Positions 37,664 to 47,612 of a DNA stretch of 64,000 nucleotides are shown in pieces; position 1 is the stretch's first letter, and every line of letters starts with the position of its first letter. The position numbers and the translations under genes are program-made. The DNA is taken from the NCBI GenBank assembly GCA_017469885.1, contig JAFUFO010000010.1, positions 107,627 to 171,626 of the forward strand. Direction: 5' to 3'. Source of the stretch: Solobacterium sp. Lineage in GTDB: Bacteria; Bacillota_I; Bacilli_A; Erysipelotrichales; Erysipelotrichaceae. The notes beneath the pieces were generated by a model. That model was not told the origin of the DNA. It worked only from the letters and a program-made list of their open reading frames with translations, and did no database searches.

Positions 37664-38740
37664 ATGGATACGATTCCTGCAGACCTTGAAACACTGGTAT
37701 TCGAAAAAAGTCGGATCAATGAAGCCAAACTGGAGAAGTTCGGCTTTTTGAAGTCGTCTGATGGCTATCATATCTCCATCCCGTTTCATGACGATGAATT
37801 CCGGGCAGAGATCGAAGTGCATAAGGATGGGGCTGTACAGGGAACCGTAATTGAAACCGAGATGGAAGAAGAATATCTTCCGCTCCGGGTCGCATCGCAG
37901 ACCAGCGCGTTTGTCAGTACGATCCGTCAGGAGTACTACGATCTTCTCTGCCGCATCCGGGATGAGACATTTGATGATCAGCTGTTTGTGAGTGCACAGG
38001 CAAACCGTCTTGCGGACAGGATTATTTCGCAGTGGAATGATTCCTATGATCATCCGTTTGAAAAGTCCAGGGAGTCCGTTGTGTTCCGGGTGCCGGGAAG
38101 TCAGCGCTGGTACGGGCTCGTCATGCGCGTGGAACGAAACCGGATCTGCGGTGGGGATGACAACAGTCTTGTGGAAGTGATTAATCTGAAGGCGGAAGAT
38201 GCCGAGCAGGAGAAGCTGATCTGTGAAACCGGTATTTATCCGGCCTGGCACATGAATAAAAAGAAATGGATCTCGGTTCTTCTGGATGACACGCTGAAGG
38301 ACGACCGCATCTTTTCCCTGATCACTGCGAGCCGAAAACTGGTTTCAGGCAATGCGGTTCAGAAGGCTTCCAACGAATGGATCGTTCCTGCGAATCCGAA
38401 TTATTTTGATCTGTATGCTTATCTGCGCATGAATTCGATTCGGGACTGGTCACAGCCGGTCAACGCAAAACCTGGAGATATTGTTTATATCTACTCTGCT
38501 GCACCGGATTCCGCCATTGTATTTAAGACCATTGTGGTGGAATCGGATCTTCCCAATCCGTATTATCCGTCGTCGTCAAAACGAAAGAAATCGATGCGGC
38601 TCAAAGTGGTAAAACGCTATCCGAAGGAACTGCTTACCATGAAGGTGCTTCGTACCTTCGGTGTACGTTCCATGCAGGGCAGCAAACGCGTACCGCTGGA
38701 ACTGAAAAAGGTGATCGACAGCCTGGCGGACATTGACTGA
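37664..38740 (+). CDS. MmcQ/YjbR-domain protein fused to an EVE-like domain
   Basis: A 358-residue two-part protein. Residues 1-110 are an N-terminal domain found with MmcQ proteins. Residues about 115-235 are the MmcQ/YjbR (CyaY-like) fold: WYGLVMRVERNRI, VEVINLKAE, GIYPAWHMNKKKWISVLLD. The C-terminal part, from about residue 240 (NEWIVPANPNYFDL, PGDIVYIYSAAP), resembles the EVE/PUA-like fold that in other proteins reads modified nucleobases. No enzyme motif is seen. It follows nrdG by nine bases, so it may be co-transcribed with it. Function unknown; nucleic-acid binding is an inference from both folds. Confidence 0.75.
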   Translation: MDTIPADLETLVFEKSRINEAKLEKFGFLKSSDGYHISIPFHDDEFRAEIEVHKDGAVQGTVIETEMEEEYLPLRVASQTSAFVSTIRQEYYDLLCRIRDETFDDQLFVSAQANRLADRIISQWNDSYDHPFEKSRESVVFRVPGSQRWYGLVMRVERNRICGGDDNSLVEVINLKAEDAEQEKLICETGIYPAWHMNKKKWISVLLDDTLKDDRIFSLITASRKLVSGNAVQKASNEWIVPANPNYFDLYAYLRMNSIRDWSQPVNAKPGDIVYIYSAAPDSAIVFKTIVVESDLPNPYYPSSSKRKKSMRLKVVKRYPKELLTMKVLRTFGVRSMQGSKRVPLELKKVIDSLADID

Positions 38741-38754
38741 ACATGACAGAACGA

Positions 38755-38813
38755 AAAAACGCTTCCGCAGGTGATCTGTGCCTGTGACACAGATGCCGGG
38801 GAAGCGTCTTTTA
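38755..38813. terminator. Bidirectional terminator between convergent genes
   Basis: ACGCTTCC (38759-38766) pairs with GGAAGCGT (38800-38807) around an internal hairpin; A run on the left, T run on the right. Confidence 0.7.
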
Positions 38814-38820
38814 TTTTCGA

Positions 38821-40308
38821 TTACTTGCGGTGATAGAGCTTTTTCTGCTGGTATACCGGATCGAAGGTGACGTTGATGCCGAGCTTGCGGTACATGTTTG
38901 CGTCTTCGGCAGGGAGAATAACCGTACTGTGTGCCTCTGATCCGTAGAGATTGGGCAGCTGCTTCATCGCGGCGGCGCATGTTTCGTTGGTCTTTGCGAC
39001 GATGCTGAGGGCAATGAGAAGTTCATCGGTATGGAGACGGGGATTGTGATTTCCCAGATTCTTGACCTTCAGATCCTGGATCGGTTTGACGAATGCCGGC
39101 TCGATGAGGTGCTTGTTTTTGGTGATTCCGGCGAGTGCCTTGATCGCATTGATGATTGCGGCGGAACTCGGTCCGAAGAGACTGGAAGTCTTCCCGGTAA
39201 CGATTTTCCCATTGGGAAGTTCGATTGCCATGGCAGGAGCGCCGGTTTCTGCGGCTTTTTTACGTGCAACACCGACACATACCCGGTCATCCGGCGTGAC
39301 ATCAGCCTTGTTCATGAGAACCTTGATTTTTTCGACACTGTCTTCACTGACTTCCTCATGGAAGGCATCGACCAGTGTCTTGTAGTAACGGCGGATGATT
39401 TCCTGCTTGGATGCTTCCTTGGCTGCTTCATCATCGACGATGCAGTAGCCGAGCATATTGACACCCATGTCCGTCGGTGACTTATACGGGCTTTCATTCT
39501 GAATTGCTTCAAAGAGGCGGTTCAGGACAGGGAAGATCTCAACGTCACGGTTATAGTTGACGGCAGGAATTCCATAAGCCTCAAGATGGAACGGATCAAT
39601 CATGTTTACGTCATTGAGATCCGCTGTAGCGGCTTCATAGGCGAGGTTGACCGGATGGTTCAGCGGAAGATTCCAGACCGGGAAGGTCTCGAACTTTGCA
39701 TAACCGGATTTGATTCCCTTACGGCTGTCGTTATAGAGCTGCGAAATGCAGGTTGCCATCTTTCCGGATCCGGGACCCGGGGCAGTAACGACGATCAGCT
39801 GGCGGGTTGTCCTGATGTGATCGTTTTTACCGAGTCCTTCCGGGCTGACGATAAAGTCCACATCGGTCGGATAGCCGGGGATCGGATAGTGGAGATAGGA
39901 ACGGATTCCGTCCGCCTTAAGCTGGCGGCGGAACTGATCAGCCGCAGGCTGATGTGCATATTGTGTGATGACAACGGATCCGACATACAGATCCAGCGCC
40001 TTCAGGGCATCGACGATACGAAGCAGTTCCTGATCATAGGAGATGCCGGTATCACCGCGCAGTTTGGAGTGTTCGATGTTGTTGGCATTGATGCATATAA
40101 TCAGTTCTACTTTGTCTTTGAGCTCCGTAAGAAGTTTGATCTTATTGTTCGGCTCATAACCCGGAAGAACACGTGCGGCATGGAAGTCTTCGAACATCTT
40201 TCCGCCGAATTCGAGATACAGCTTTCCGTCGAACATCTGAATGCGTTCCAGAATCTTATCTCTCTGCAGCTGAAGGTACTGTTTGGAATCAAATGCAATC
40301 GCTGTCAT
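38821..40308 (-). CDS. DUF1846-family protein
   Basis: A 495-residue member of the DUF1846 family, common in Firmicutes and without an assigned biochemical function. Characteristic segments are [19 protein letters not shown] at the start, [24 protein letters not shown], and the glycine-rich [18 protein letters not shown] near residue 180, which looks like a phosphate-binding loop. The C-terminal half includes [32 protein letters not shown] precedes the ATG. It is transcribed alone, divergent from the sensor-kinase-like gene. Confidence 0.88.
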   Translation of the reverse strand: MTAIAFDSKQYLQLQRDKILERIQMFDGKLYLEFGGKMFEDFHAARVLPGYEPNNKIKLLTELKDKVELIICINANNIEHSKLRGDTGISYDQELLRIVDALKALDLYVGSVVITQYAHQPAADQFRRQLKADGIRSYLHYPIPGYPTDVDFIVSPEGLGKNDHIRTTRQLIVVTAPGPGSGKMATCISQLYNDSRKGIKSGYAKFETFPVWNLPLNHPVNLAYEAATADLNDVNMIDPFHLEAYGIPAVNYNRDVEIFPVLNRLFEAIQNESPYKSPTDMGVNMLGYCIVDDEAAKEASKQEIIRRYYKTLVDAFHEEVSEDSVEKIKVLMNKADVTPDDRVCVGVARKKAAETGAPAMAIELPNGKIVTGKTSSLFGPSSAAIINAIKALAGITKNKHLIEPAFVKPIQDLKVKNLGNHNPRLHTDELLIALSIVAKTNETCAAAMKQLPNLYGSEAHSTVILPAEDANMYRKLGINVTFDPVYQQKKLYHRK

Positions 40309-40473
40309 AGGAGTTTCCTCTTTTCCATCCGATAGTATATCAAATAAATCCGCTGTTCATGCGGGAAATAATATGTTCTGCAAAAAACATGAACTATGGC
40401 GGACGGAAAAAGTACTGCAAGGGAGTTCGAATGGACTTATAATTGGATTTACCCCTTAAATGAAGGAGACAAC

Positions 40474-41877
40474 ATGACAGGATTTACCTTACATCCATTT
40501 GAAACATCAATCTGTCTCTGGGCTCTCGTATTCAGTCTTCTTACATGTCTGATCATGCTGCTGATGCGGAAGGTGCTGCTCAGAAACTGTATTTTATTTT
40601 TCTTCTGGTTCATGGTCAATGCGGTATTTCAGGTGCTTGAAATCACTGCACTCGGCAGGGTAGATGTGCTTGCCTACCGCACCCTGATTCAGATTGTTTA
40701 TATGGTCAATACGTTTGTGATCGTGCTTGGCATCGGAGCCGGCATTCAGCGCGGATTTGGAAATATATTCCGTTTTTCCAAGCAGGAATGGATCTATCTC
40801 GGCGTCAACGGGCTTGCTGTATTTGCGGTTCTGAGTTCCCTGATCATGATCGGGGAGCTTGGTCCGGAAGGGTTCGGAACACGCCTGACGATTTTCCTGT
40901 CAGTCTTTGGCATAGTCGCATTTATTGCGGCGCTTGCGGCTGACCTGAGTGTCTTTTCGGCGCTGCACCGCCGTCTGCGCAGATCCTCTCCGCGCATGAT
41001 CTATGTGTTCTGTGCGGCCCTGTTTCCCGCATGCATGCTGGTGCCGGTGGTATTCGGACTTCACTATGCCGGACCGGTGTATACCGTCATGATGATGGTA
41101 TACCTGATTCTATATATGCTTGGCCGCATGTCACGCCGCGGCACAGGTCCTGCAGCGGAGACACTTCCGGCTGTGATCTCCAGTGCGGCTGAAAAAAGCG
41201 CGGATTCCCATGGACAAGAAAAGCCGCGCATCCGGATAGTGAAGGAATATGTGAAAACGGATGATGCCGCATTGCTGGCGCAGAACCCGCATTTTGTATG
41301 CAATGCGCTGAATACAATTTCCTATCAGATCGATCATAATCCTGCCAGTGCGAAGAAAGCCGTCAATGATCTTGGGGATTACATGCAGGGAAAATACACC
41401 GGACTTAAGACAGATCATATGGTTCCGTTTGAGTCCGAAATCAAAACGGTCAACAGTTACCTGGAACTGCAGAAAATGCGGTATGAAGATCAGCTCAATG
41501 TGGTGACAGATTATAAGGCAAACGGATTTTTTGTTCCGGCGTTATCGCTTGTGACGGTTCTGGAACACATCATCGCAAATATCCTGCAGCGCCGTGCAGA
41601 AGGCGGTCTGTTACGAATCGAAACGGTGCACGAAACCGATTGTGATATGATTCGGGTCATCTGTGACGATGACATCAATGATGAAGATTCCCTGAAACAT
41701 ATCTGCACAGCATTTCCTCTTCTGAAAACTGTCCAGGAGCGCCTTGACCGCTTCTGCGGCGGTACGTTTGAAGCATTCCGTGATGGTTCCAGATCGGTTT
41801 TCCTCATCCGGCTCCCGATCCGTCAGGAGGAAGAAGAATCAGCGGTGTCTGCGCCGTCCCCGGCGGATCCGGTTTAA
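40474..41877 (+). CDS. Degenerate sensor histidine kinase, LytS/YesM-like
   Basis: A 467-residue membrane protein: six or seven hydrophobic helices fill residues 10-225, then a linker and a His_kinase-like domain. LLAQNPHFVCNALNTISYQID near residue 275 matches the LxxQxxPHFLFNtLN phosphoacceptor box, so the His is kept. The ATP-binding part is poor: the N box is VLEHIIANI rather than ENAxxH, and the G1 box reads VICDDDIND instead of DNGxG. It probably cannot bind ATP normally. ATG 40474 follows AAGGAG. There is no response-regulator partner. Its last 39 bases overlap the convergent MocR gene. Confidence 0.75.
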   Translation: MTGFTLHPFETSICLWALVFSLLTCLIMLLMRKVLLRNCILFFFWFMVNAVFQVLEITALGRVDVLAYRTLIQIVYMVNTFVIVLGIGAGIQRGFGNIFRFSKQEWIYLGVNGLAVFAVLSSLIMIGELGPEGFGTRLTIFLSVFGIVAFIAALAADLSVFSALHRRLRRSSPRMIYVFCAALFPACMLVPVVFGLHYAGPVYTVMMMVYLILYMLGRMSRRGTGPAAETLPAVISSAAEKSADSHGQEKPRIRIVKEYVKTDDAALLAQNPHFVCNALNTISYQIDHNPASAKKAVNDLGDYMQGKYTGLKTDHMVPFESEIKTVNSYLELQKMRYEDQLNVVTDYKANGFFVPALSLVTVLEHIIANILQRRAEGGLLRIETVHETDCDMIRVICDDDINDEDSLKHICTAFPLLKTVQERLDRFCGGTFEAFRDGSRSVFLIRLPIRQEEEESAVSAPSPADPV

Positions 41878-42897
41878 CTGACGTTCATAATCTCCGTTTC
41901 GCAGCAGTTCATACAGAATCAGCTGTGAAAAGGTGGAAACAGGGCAGGAGTAAAATCCTGCCTTTTCATGTAAGGAGGGAAGAAGGGATTCCGGAAGGAT
42001 CATGAATCCAATACGGATCGATGGCGCAATCGTGCGGGAAAAGGTACTGATATACACGACCTGATGATAATCCGAGGTGCCGAAGATGGTATCAGCGGGC
42101 TTTCCGGACAGCGTGAATTCGCTGTCATAATCATCTTCGACAAGAACCGCGTTACGTTCGGTAGCCCAGGAAAGATACTCTCTGCGTTTGGACGCATCCG
42201 CACTGATGCCGGTCGGCCAGCTGTGATAGGGGGTGATGTGCAGAACCGAGGCATCAGAGCGCTTCAGTTCACTGCTCAGAATTCCATTGCGTCCCATCTT
42301 CAGCGGATCGATCGTAACACCGCTTGCCTGATAGACTTTGCGGATGATTTCATAGGAAGGGTCTTCAATGCCGTAAATCCGGTCCCGTCCGAGGATATTT
42401 ACAAGGATGCCGTAAAGATACTCTGCACCGCTGCCGATGACGATCTGTTCCGGAGTGACGGTAATCCCGCGGCCCGCAAGAAGATGGGCGGCAATTGCGG
42501 AACGCAGCTGGAACAGTCCGGCAGAAGGACTTTTGACCAGAATTTCCTCCTGGTAATCGCTGAGCACTCTGCGGATCGTCCGGGCAATCACACTGAAGGG
42601 AAACACATCATCGGAGAGCTGAACTTCCATATCCGTGAAAAGGGATTCCTCCTCATGAACTGCAAGCATGGCATCTTTCCGATAGGTCACAAATACTCCG
42701 GAACGCTCGCGCGTCTCAATATATCCTTCCTCATCAAGCAGTTCGATTGCGTGTTCTACCGTAACAAGCGACAGGTCATACTGTGCCGCAAGGGAACGCT
42801 TGCTGGGAAAACGGCTTCCGTAGGGAAATGCTCCTTCAGTTATCCGCTGTCGGAGAATCTGATACAGGGTAAGGTATGCTGGTTTTCTTGATTTCAT
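41839..42897 (-). CDS. MocR-type GntR regulator with aminotransferase fold, C-terminally short
   Basis: A 352-residue GntR/MocR transcription factor. Residues 1-75 are the winged helix (LYQILRQRITEGAFPYGSRFPSKRSLAAQYDLS). Residues 100-350 are a class I aminotransferase fold: GSGAEYLYGILVNIL, ITPYHSWPTG, VEDDYDSEF, and YISTFSRTIAPSIRIGFM. In MocR proteins the Ser-Lys of TFSK holds pyridoxal phosphate; here it is Arg 288. The family is usually about 450-480 residues, and this one stops after LNRIRRGRRRHR, about 100 residues early, overlapping the kinase gene. It is divergent from the PfkB kinase gene, a likely target. It may be a decayed or cofactor-free regulator. Confidence 0.8.
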   Translation of the reverse strand: MKSRKPAYLTLYQILRQRITEGAFPYGSRFPSKRSLAAQYDLSLVTVEHAIELLDEEGYIETRERSGVFVTYRKDAMLAVHEEESLFTDMEVQLSDDVFPFSVIARTIRRVLSDYQEEILVKSPSAGLFQLRSAIAAHLLAGRGITVTPEQIVIGSGAEYLYGILVNILGRDRIYGIEDPSYEIIRKVYQASGVTIDPLKMGRNGILSSELKRSDASVLHITPYHSWPTGISADASKRREYLSWATERNAVLVEDDYDSEFTLSGKPADTIFGTSDYHQVVYISTFSRTIAPSIRIGFMILPESLLPSLHEKAGFYSCPVSTFSQLILYELLRNGDYERQLNRIRRGRRRHR

Positions 42898-43014
42898 CTG
42901 GTCTTTTCAAAAACCTCCCAATATTTATTCTGATAATACCACTTCATCGGAGGAGGAAAGGTGCACAGATGATAAGAAATTTTTATTTTCTGAGCGAATT
43001 CCGGTGTGCAAGCA

Positions 43015-43020
43015 TATAAT
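43015..43020 (+). promoter_or_regulatory. -10 box of the PfkB kinase gene
   Basis: TATAAT ends six bases before the ATG at 43027, so transcription should begin on the A of the start codon: a leaderless mRNA. No ribosome site is present and the -35 is weak. Confidence 0.5.
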
Positions 43021-43026
43021 GTACGC

Positions 43027-43941
43027 ATGAGAAAAGCACTGATGATCGGATCCACGGTTGCGGACGTGATGATCCGCGTTGATCACCTTCCTGCACTGGA
43101 AGAAGATGTGAACCCTTACGGACAGACCGTAGCCCTTGGAGGGTGCTGTTATAATGCCGCAAATGTCCTGTCTCTGTACGGTCTTCCGTTTACGCTGTTT
43201 TCACCGGTCGGAACCGGTGTCTTCGGAACCTTTGTGAAGAACCGTCTGGAAGAAAGAGGAATCAAACCGGTTCTGTGTCCAAATGAAGAAAACGGATGCT
43301 GCTACTGCATAGTGGATGCGGAAGGCAACCGTACCTTTATGGCAGTACATGGTGCGGAGTATCGGTTTAAGAAAGAATGGTTTGATGCTTTGGATGCGAA
43401 TAGCTATACAGATGCCTATGTCTGCGGACTGGAACTGGAAGAAAAATCCGGTGTTCATATTGTGTCCTTTCTTCAGAACCATCCGGAACTTCAGATTTTC
43501 TTTGCGCCGAGCTCAAGAATTCTTGCGGTGCCGGATGACAGAATGGATGCCATTCTTGCGTGTCATCCGATCCTGCATCTCAACCGCAGAGAGTCTGTTT
43601 CATGGTTGATGAAACGAGGATATCTGGATGATGCCAATGTGACCTCTGAACAGCTAACAGAACTTCTGTACGCCCGTACCGGCAATACGGTAATTATGAC
43701 GGATGGGGTAAAAGGCGCGTATGCATATGATGGAAAACGGCATTATTTTGAACCGGCCGTTCCAGTTGATGCGGTAGACGGTACCGGAGCCGGTGACTGT
43801 CATATCGGCACAATTATTTCCTGTTCCATGCTTGGAAAAGATCTTGCAGAATCCCTGAAGATTGCCTCCGTTAATTCTGCCGCTGTCGTTGGCATTCCGG
43901 GTGCCGCATTAACAAGGGAAGCATTCGAACACTCCCAGTAA
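43027..43941 (+). CDS. PfkB-family carbohydrate kinase
   Basis: A 304-residue ribokinase-like sugar or nucleoside kinase. GSTVADVMIRVDHLPALEEDV opens the fold; GGCCYNAANVLSLYG is the substrate region (canonical GGxxxNxA); VDGTGAGDCHIG near residue 250 is the ATP site with the catalytic Asp. The start ATG 43027 was chosen over GTG 43006 because the fold begins at RKALMIG and a TATAAT box covers the earlier codons. The substrate is not clear. It lies divergent to a MocR regulator, the usual layout for a regulated metabolic gene. Confidence 0.88.
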   Translation: MRKALMIGSTVADVMIRVDHLPALEEDVNPYGQTVALGGCCYNAANVLSLYGLPFTLFSPVGTGVFGTFVKNRLEERGIKPVLCPNEENGCCYCIVDAEGNRTFMAVHGAEYRFKKEWFDALDANSYTDAYVCGLELEEKSGVHIVSFLQNHPELQIFFAPSSRILAVPDDRMDAILACHPILHLNRRESVSWLMKRGYLDDANVTSEQLTELLYARTGNTVIMTDGVKGAYAYDGKRHYFEPAVPVDAVDGTGAGDCHIGTIISCSMLGKDLAESLKIASVNSAAVVGIPGAALTREAFEHSQ

Positions 43942-43951
43942 CTGATATCCG

Positions 43952-43973
43952 CATAAAACATCTGGTGTTTATG
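43952..43973 (+). terminator. Weak terminator
   Basis: CATAAAACA-tctgg-TGTTTATG with one bulge, then TATTAATT. Stem is AT-rich. Confidence 0.35.
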
Positions 43974-44044
43974 TATTAATTCGCCTAATTTTAAAGTGCA
44001 CAGCGAAAAAAGGGTATATAATTCTTTCAAACGGGGAGGATAAG

Positions 44045-44821
44045 ATGAACATAATACAGAAAACATGCACAGCTGTTGCGGGTGCTGCGCTCGTTATGAT
44101 GAGCACAATTGCGCCGGTTGCGGCTGATGGCTACTGGGTCGATGGCTACTGGGATGATGCATCACAGACATGGATCGAAGGCAGATGGGTCGAAACCGGA
44201 GGCGGACAGCAGAGCTGGAACGGCGGTTGGTCGGCAGGTCCTTATCAGGAATATGCCAACGGTGCAGTAATCAACTATGATGCGAACGGAAATCGTACAT
44301 CGACAGTTGTCACAAATGTACCGGTTTATTCACAGAGAAACGGTGCCTGGGCTGGTGTGACAATCGGCTCCGGAGGCAACTTTGGTTCTACCGGTTGTGT
44401 ACCGACTGCACTGGCGATGATTATGAATCATTTCGGAATCGGCGGCTCACCGCTTGATTTCGGATATACACTGAACGCTTATGGAAACTACAATGCCGGA
44501 TACGGACACGGAACCGACAGCGGAGGACTCCTGAACGTCGGTGCTGCATACGGACTTGGTGTACGTGCATTCTCCGATTATGACAGCATGTACTATGATC
44601 TCTCCCGCGGAAAGCTGGTTGCGGCCTGCATCGGCGGAAATTCTGCTTATACCCACTGCGTGGTTCTCTATGGCCTCGATGCAAACGGCAACACAACTGT
44701 TGCTGATCCGATGGGCTATACGTACCGGACAAATATTTCCGGAATTATTAACAGAATGTCTTACAATCCGATTGACTGGACAGCCGGCGGACCGTTTGTA
44801 TCCTTCGGCTATGAGTGGTAA
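44045..44821 (+). CDS. Secreted C39-like cysteine peptidase
   Basis: A 258-residue secreted protein. Signal peptide: residues 1-28, hydrophobic core and cleavage near APVAADG. Residues 28-75 are an aromatic repeat region (GYWVDGYWDD, GRWVETGG, WNGGWSAGPYQEY). From about 95 a peptidase C39-like domain follows: VPVYSQRNGAWAG, the Cys box GSTGCVPTALAMIMNHF, THCVVLYG with the catalytic His and VADPMGY with the third residue. It would act outside the cell, perhaps on wall peptides. GGGGAGG lies before the ATG and TATAAT at 44017. Confidence 0.87.
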   Translation: MNIIQKTCTAVAGAALVMMSTIAPVAADGYWVDGYWDDASQTWIEGRWVETGGGQQSWNGGWSAGPYQEYANGAVINYDANGNRTSTVVTNVPVYSQRNGAWAGVTIGSGGNFGSTGCVPTALAMIMNHFGIGGSPLDFGYTLNAYGNYNAGYGHGTDSGGLLNVGAAYGLGVRAFSDYDSMYYDLSRGKLVAACIGGNSAYTHCVVLYGLDANGNTTVADPMGYTYRTNISGIINRMSYNPIDWTAGGPFVSFGYEW

Positions 44822-44845
44822 TCATTAATTCATATCAATGTAATC

Positions 44846-44874
44846 AGATGCGGCAGGTGCCGCATCTTTATTTT
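44846..44874 (+). terminator. Intrinsic terminator of the C39 gene
   Basis: GATGCGGC, loop AGGT, GCCGCATC, then TTTATTTT. Confidence 0.85.
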
Positions 44875-44876
44875 CG

Positions 44877-45119
44877 TTGCAGTTTTACTGTGGTTGTTCT
44901 ACAATGTCGTTATTGCGTAGAAAGGGAAGCAGTAGCCGGAAATCACTGCCCAGAAGAGAGCTGCCGGATGGTGAAAGGCAGCGGAGTGAAACGGTGAACT
45001 CATCCCCCGAGCAACCGCATCTGCAGCGTTAACGCAGGAAACTAAGCGCCCGGGAATCATTCCGGGAACTAAGGTGGTACCGCGTGAACAACGTCCTTAG
45101 ACTGAGGACGTTTTATTTA
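44877..45119 (+). promoter_or_regulatory. T-box leader of leuS
   Basis: Promoter TTGCAG (44877-44882), 17 bases, TACAAT (44900-44905). The leader carries the T-box sequence AAGGTGGTACCGCG at 45071-45084 and a terminator AACGTCCT-tagactg-AGGACGTT (45090-45112) plus T run. The likely specifier is CTC at 44999-45001, in GAACTCATC at the expected place in the stem I loop, reading tRNA-Leu(GAG). Uncharged tRNA-Leu pairs with the T-box and prevents termination. This accounts for the 319 bases between the C39 gene and leuS. Confidence 0.95.
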
Positions 45120-45140
45120 TCTGAAACAGGAGAAAAAATT

Positions 45141-47543
45141 ATGGCATACAACCACAAGAAAACAGAAGAGAAGTGGCGCAAGTACTGGGAGGAAAACAAG
45201 ACATTCCGGACCGATGTCTGGGATTTTTCCAAACCGAAATTCTATGCGCTCGACATGTTTCCGTATCCGAGCGGTGCGGGTCTGCATGTCGGACATCCGG
45301 AAGGTTATACCGCTACGGATATCGTTTCCCGCAAGAAGCGGATGGAAGGATACAATGTTCTGCATCCGATGGGATTCGATTCCTTCGGACTTCCTGCAGA
45401 ACAGTATGCGATCAATACAGGAAATCATCCTGATGAGTTCACTAAGAACAATATCGGTATTTTTACCCATCAGCTGAAGAACATCGGCTTCTCCTATGAC
45501 TGGGACCGCCAGGTTTCCACATGTGATCCTTCGTTCTACAAATGGACACAGTTCATCTTCAAACTCCTGTTTGAGGACGGTCTTGCAAAGTGCGTAGACA
45601 TGCCGGTCAACTGGTGCGAAGAACTCGGAACCGTGCTTGCCAATGATGAAGTCATCGACGGAAAGAGTGAGCGCGGCGGTTATCCGGTTGTCCGCAAGAA
45701 CATGAAGCAGTGGGTCATTGACATCGTCAAATATGCCGAGCGTCTGCTGGAAGGCCTGGATGAGATCGACTGGCCGGAAAGCACAAAGGAAATGCAGCGC
45801 AACTGGATCGGAAAGTCCATCGGTGCCCATGTGACATTTGCGGTAAAGGGCCATGATGAAAGCTTTACCGTATTCACCACACGGTGCGATACCCTGTTTG
45901 GTGCGACGTACTGCGTACTTGCGCCGGAACATAAACTGGTCGATCTGATCACGACACCGGAACAGAAGGCAGCGGTTGATGCCTATGTAAAGGAATGCTC
46001 CACCAAATCAGATCTTGAGCGTACGGAACTGAACAAGGACAAGACCGGTGTATTTACCGGCGCCTATGCCATCAATCCGGTTAATGGGAAAGAAATCCCG
46101 ATCTGGATCAGTGATTATGTACTGGCCACGTACGGAACCGGTGCCATCATGGCGGTTCCTGCGCATGATACCCGTGACTATGAATTCGCAAAGAAATTCG
46201 GTCTGGAGATCATTCCGGTTCTGGAAGGCGGCAATGTGGAAGAAGAGGCTTATGTTGAAGACGGTCTCCACATCAACAGCGGTTTCCTGAACGGAATGAA
46301 CAAGGAAGATGCGATCAATGCCATGACCGCATGGCTGGAAGAAAAGGGACTTGGTCAGAAGAAAATCAATTACCGTATCCGTGAATGGATCTTTGCACGG
46401 CAGCGTTACTGGGGAGAGCCGATTCCCATTGTTCATTTCGACAATGATGAGATGGTTGCGCTTCCGCTTGACCAGCTGCCTCTGATTCTGCCGGAACTCG
46501 ATGACTACAAGCCATCCGCAAGCGGTGCATCTCCGCTGGAAAAAGCAACGGACTGGGTCAATGTGGAACTGGACGGCAGAAAGGGAAAACGCGAGACAAG
46601 CACCATGCCGGGCAGTGCCGGTTCATCCTGGTACTTCCTGCGGTATATCGATCCGCATAATGACAATGCAATTGCGGACCCGAAACTGCTGGAGCACTGG
46701 ATGCCGGTCGATCTCTATGTCGGCGGTCCGGAACACGCGGTCGGACATCTGCTGTACAGTCGCATGTGGAACAATTACCTCTATGACAAGGGCTATGTAC
46801 CGGTAAAGGAACCGTTTAAGAAGCTCGTTCACCAGGGTATGATTCTCGGTGCCAACGGCATCAAGATGGGAAAACGGTATCCGGAATTCATCGTTGATCC
46901 GAATGTGATCGTAGAACAGTACGGTGCGGACACCCTGCGACTCTATGAAATGTTCATGGGGCCGCTGGAGGCTTCCAAACCGTGGAGTGAACAGGGCGTA
47001 GAGGGTTCCCGCAAATGGATCGAGCGTGTCTGGCGTCTGTGCATGGAAATGCCGGAAAAGATTACGACAGAGCCGACACCGGCACTGGATTATGTCTATA
47101 ACTGCACGATCAAGAAGGTCACCGAAGATATCGATACCCTGAACTTCAATACCGCAATCAGCCAGATGATGATCTTCATCAACGACTGCTATAAGGCAGA
47201 GAAGGTCAACCGGGATATGATCATCAACTTCATCAAGGTGCTGAGCCCGTTCACACCGCATATGTGTGAAGAAATCTATCAGAGCTATACCGGCGCGGAT
47301 ACGATTGCCTATGAGGCATGGCCGGCCTATGATGAGACAAAACTCGTCATGGAACATGTCACAATCGTTGTTCAGGTCAACGGCAAGGTTCGTGCGAAGT
47401 TTGAATTTGACAAGGATGCGCCGGAGGCGGATGTCCGTGAAGCTGCGCTTGCCCAGGAGGGTCTCAAGCCTTTCCTGGAAGGGAAAACAGTACGTAAGGT
47501 CATTGTTGTCCCGAACAAGATCGTCAATATTGTCGCAAATTAA
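45141..47543 (+). CDS. leuS: Leucyl-tRNA synthetase
   Basis: Charges tRNA-Leu; class I synthetase with an editing domain. The 800-residue protein has [17 protein letters not shown] (HIGH motif) near residue 41, the editing insert in the middle ([35 protein letters not shown]) and a C-terminal anticodon domain. The second signature, usually KMSKS, reads KMGKR at residues 575-579, followed by [11 protein letters not shown] 45141 has CAGGAG upstream. It is controlled by the T-box leader, and its T-box terminator lies 28 bases before the start. Confidence 0.96.
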   Translation: MAYNHKKTEEKWRKYWEENKTFRTDVWDFSKPKFYALDMFPYPSGAGLHVGHPEGYTATDIVSRKKRMEGYNVLHPMGFDSFGLPAEQYAINTGNHPDEFTKNNIGIFTHQLKNIGFSYDWDRQVSTCDPSFYKWTQFIFKLLFEDGLAKCVDMPVNWCEELGTVLANDEVIDGKSERGGYPVVRKNMKQWVIDIVKYAERLLEGLDEIDWPESTKEMQRNWIGKSIGAHVTFAVKGHDESFTVFTTRCDTLFGATYCVLAPEHKLVDLITTPEQKAAVDAYVKECSTKSDLERTELNKDKTGVFTGAYAINPVNGKEIPIWISDYVLATYGTGAIMAVPAHDTRDYEFAKKFGLEIIPVLEGGNVEEEAYVEDGLHINSGFLNGMNKEDAINAMTAWLEEKGLGQKKINYRIREWIFARQRYWGEPIPIVHFDNDEMVALPLDQLPLILPELDDYKPSASGASPLEKATDWVNVELDGRKGKRETSTMPGSAGSSWYFLRYIDPHNDNAIADPKLLEHWMPVDLYVGGPEHAVGHLLYSRMWNNYLYDKGYVPVKEPFKKLVHQGMILGANGIKMGKRYPEFIVDPNVIVEQYGADTLRLYEMFMGPLEASKPWSEQGVEGSRKWIERVWRLCMEMPEKITTEPTPALDYVYNCTIKKVTEDIDTLNFNTAISQMMIFINDCYKAEKVNRDMIINFIKVLSPFTPHMCEEIYQSYTGADTIAYEAWPAYDETKLVMEHVTIVVQVNGKVRAKFEFDKDAPEADVREAALAQEGLKPFLEGKTVRKVIVVPNKIVNIVAN

Positions 47544-47553
47544 AATTCGATTG

Positions 47554-47583
47554 ATCAGCCTGTCGCAGAGACAGGCTGATTTT
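47554..47583 (+). terminator. Intrinsic terminator of leuS
   Basis: ATCAGCCTGTC, loop GCAGA, GACAGGCTGAT, TTTAT. The 3' arm plus T run (gacaggctgatttt) is repeated at 47613-47626. Confidence 0.85.
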
Positions 47584-47612
47584 ATGAATCTCGGCCGGAT
47601 TCGACGTTTCCC

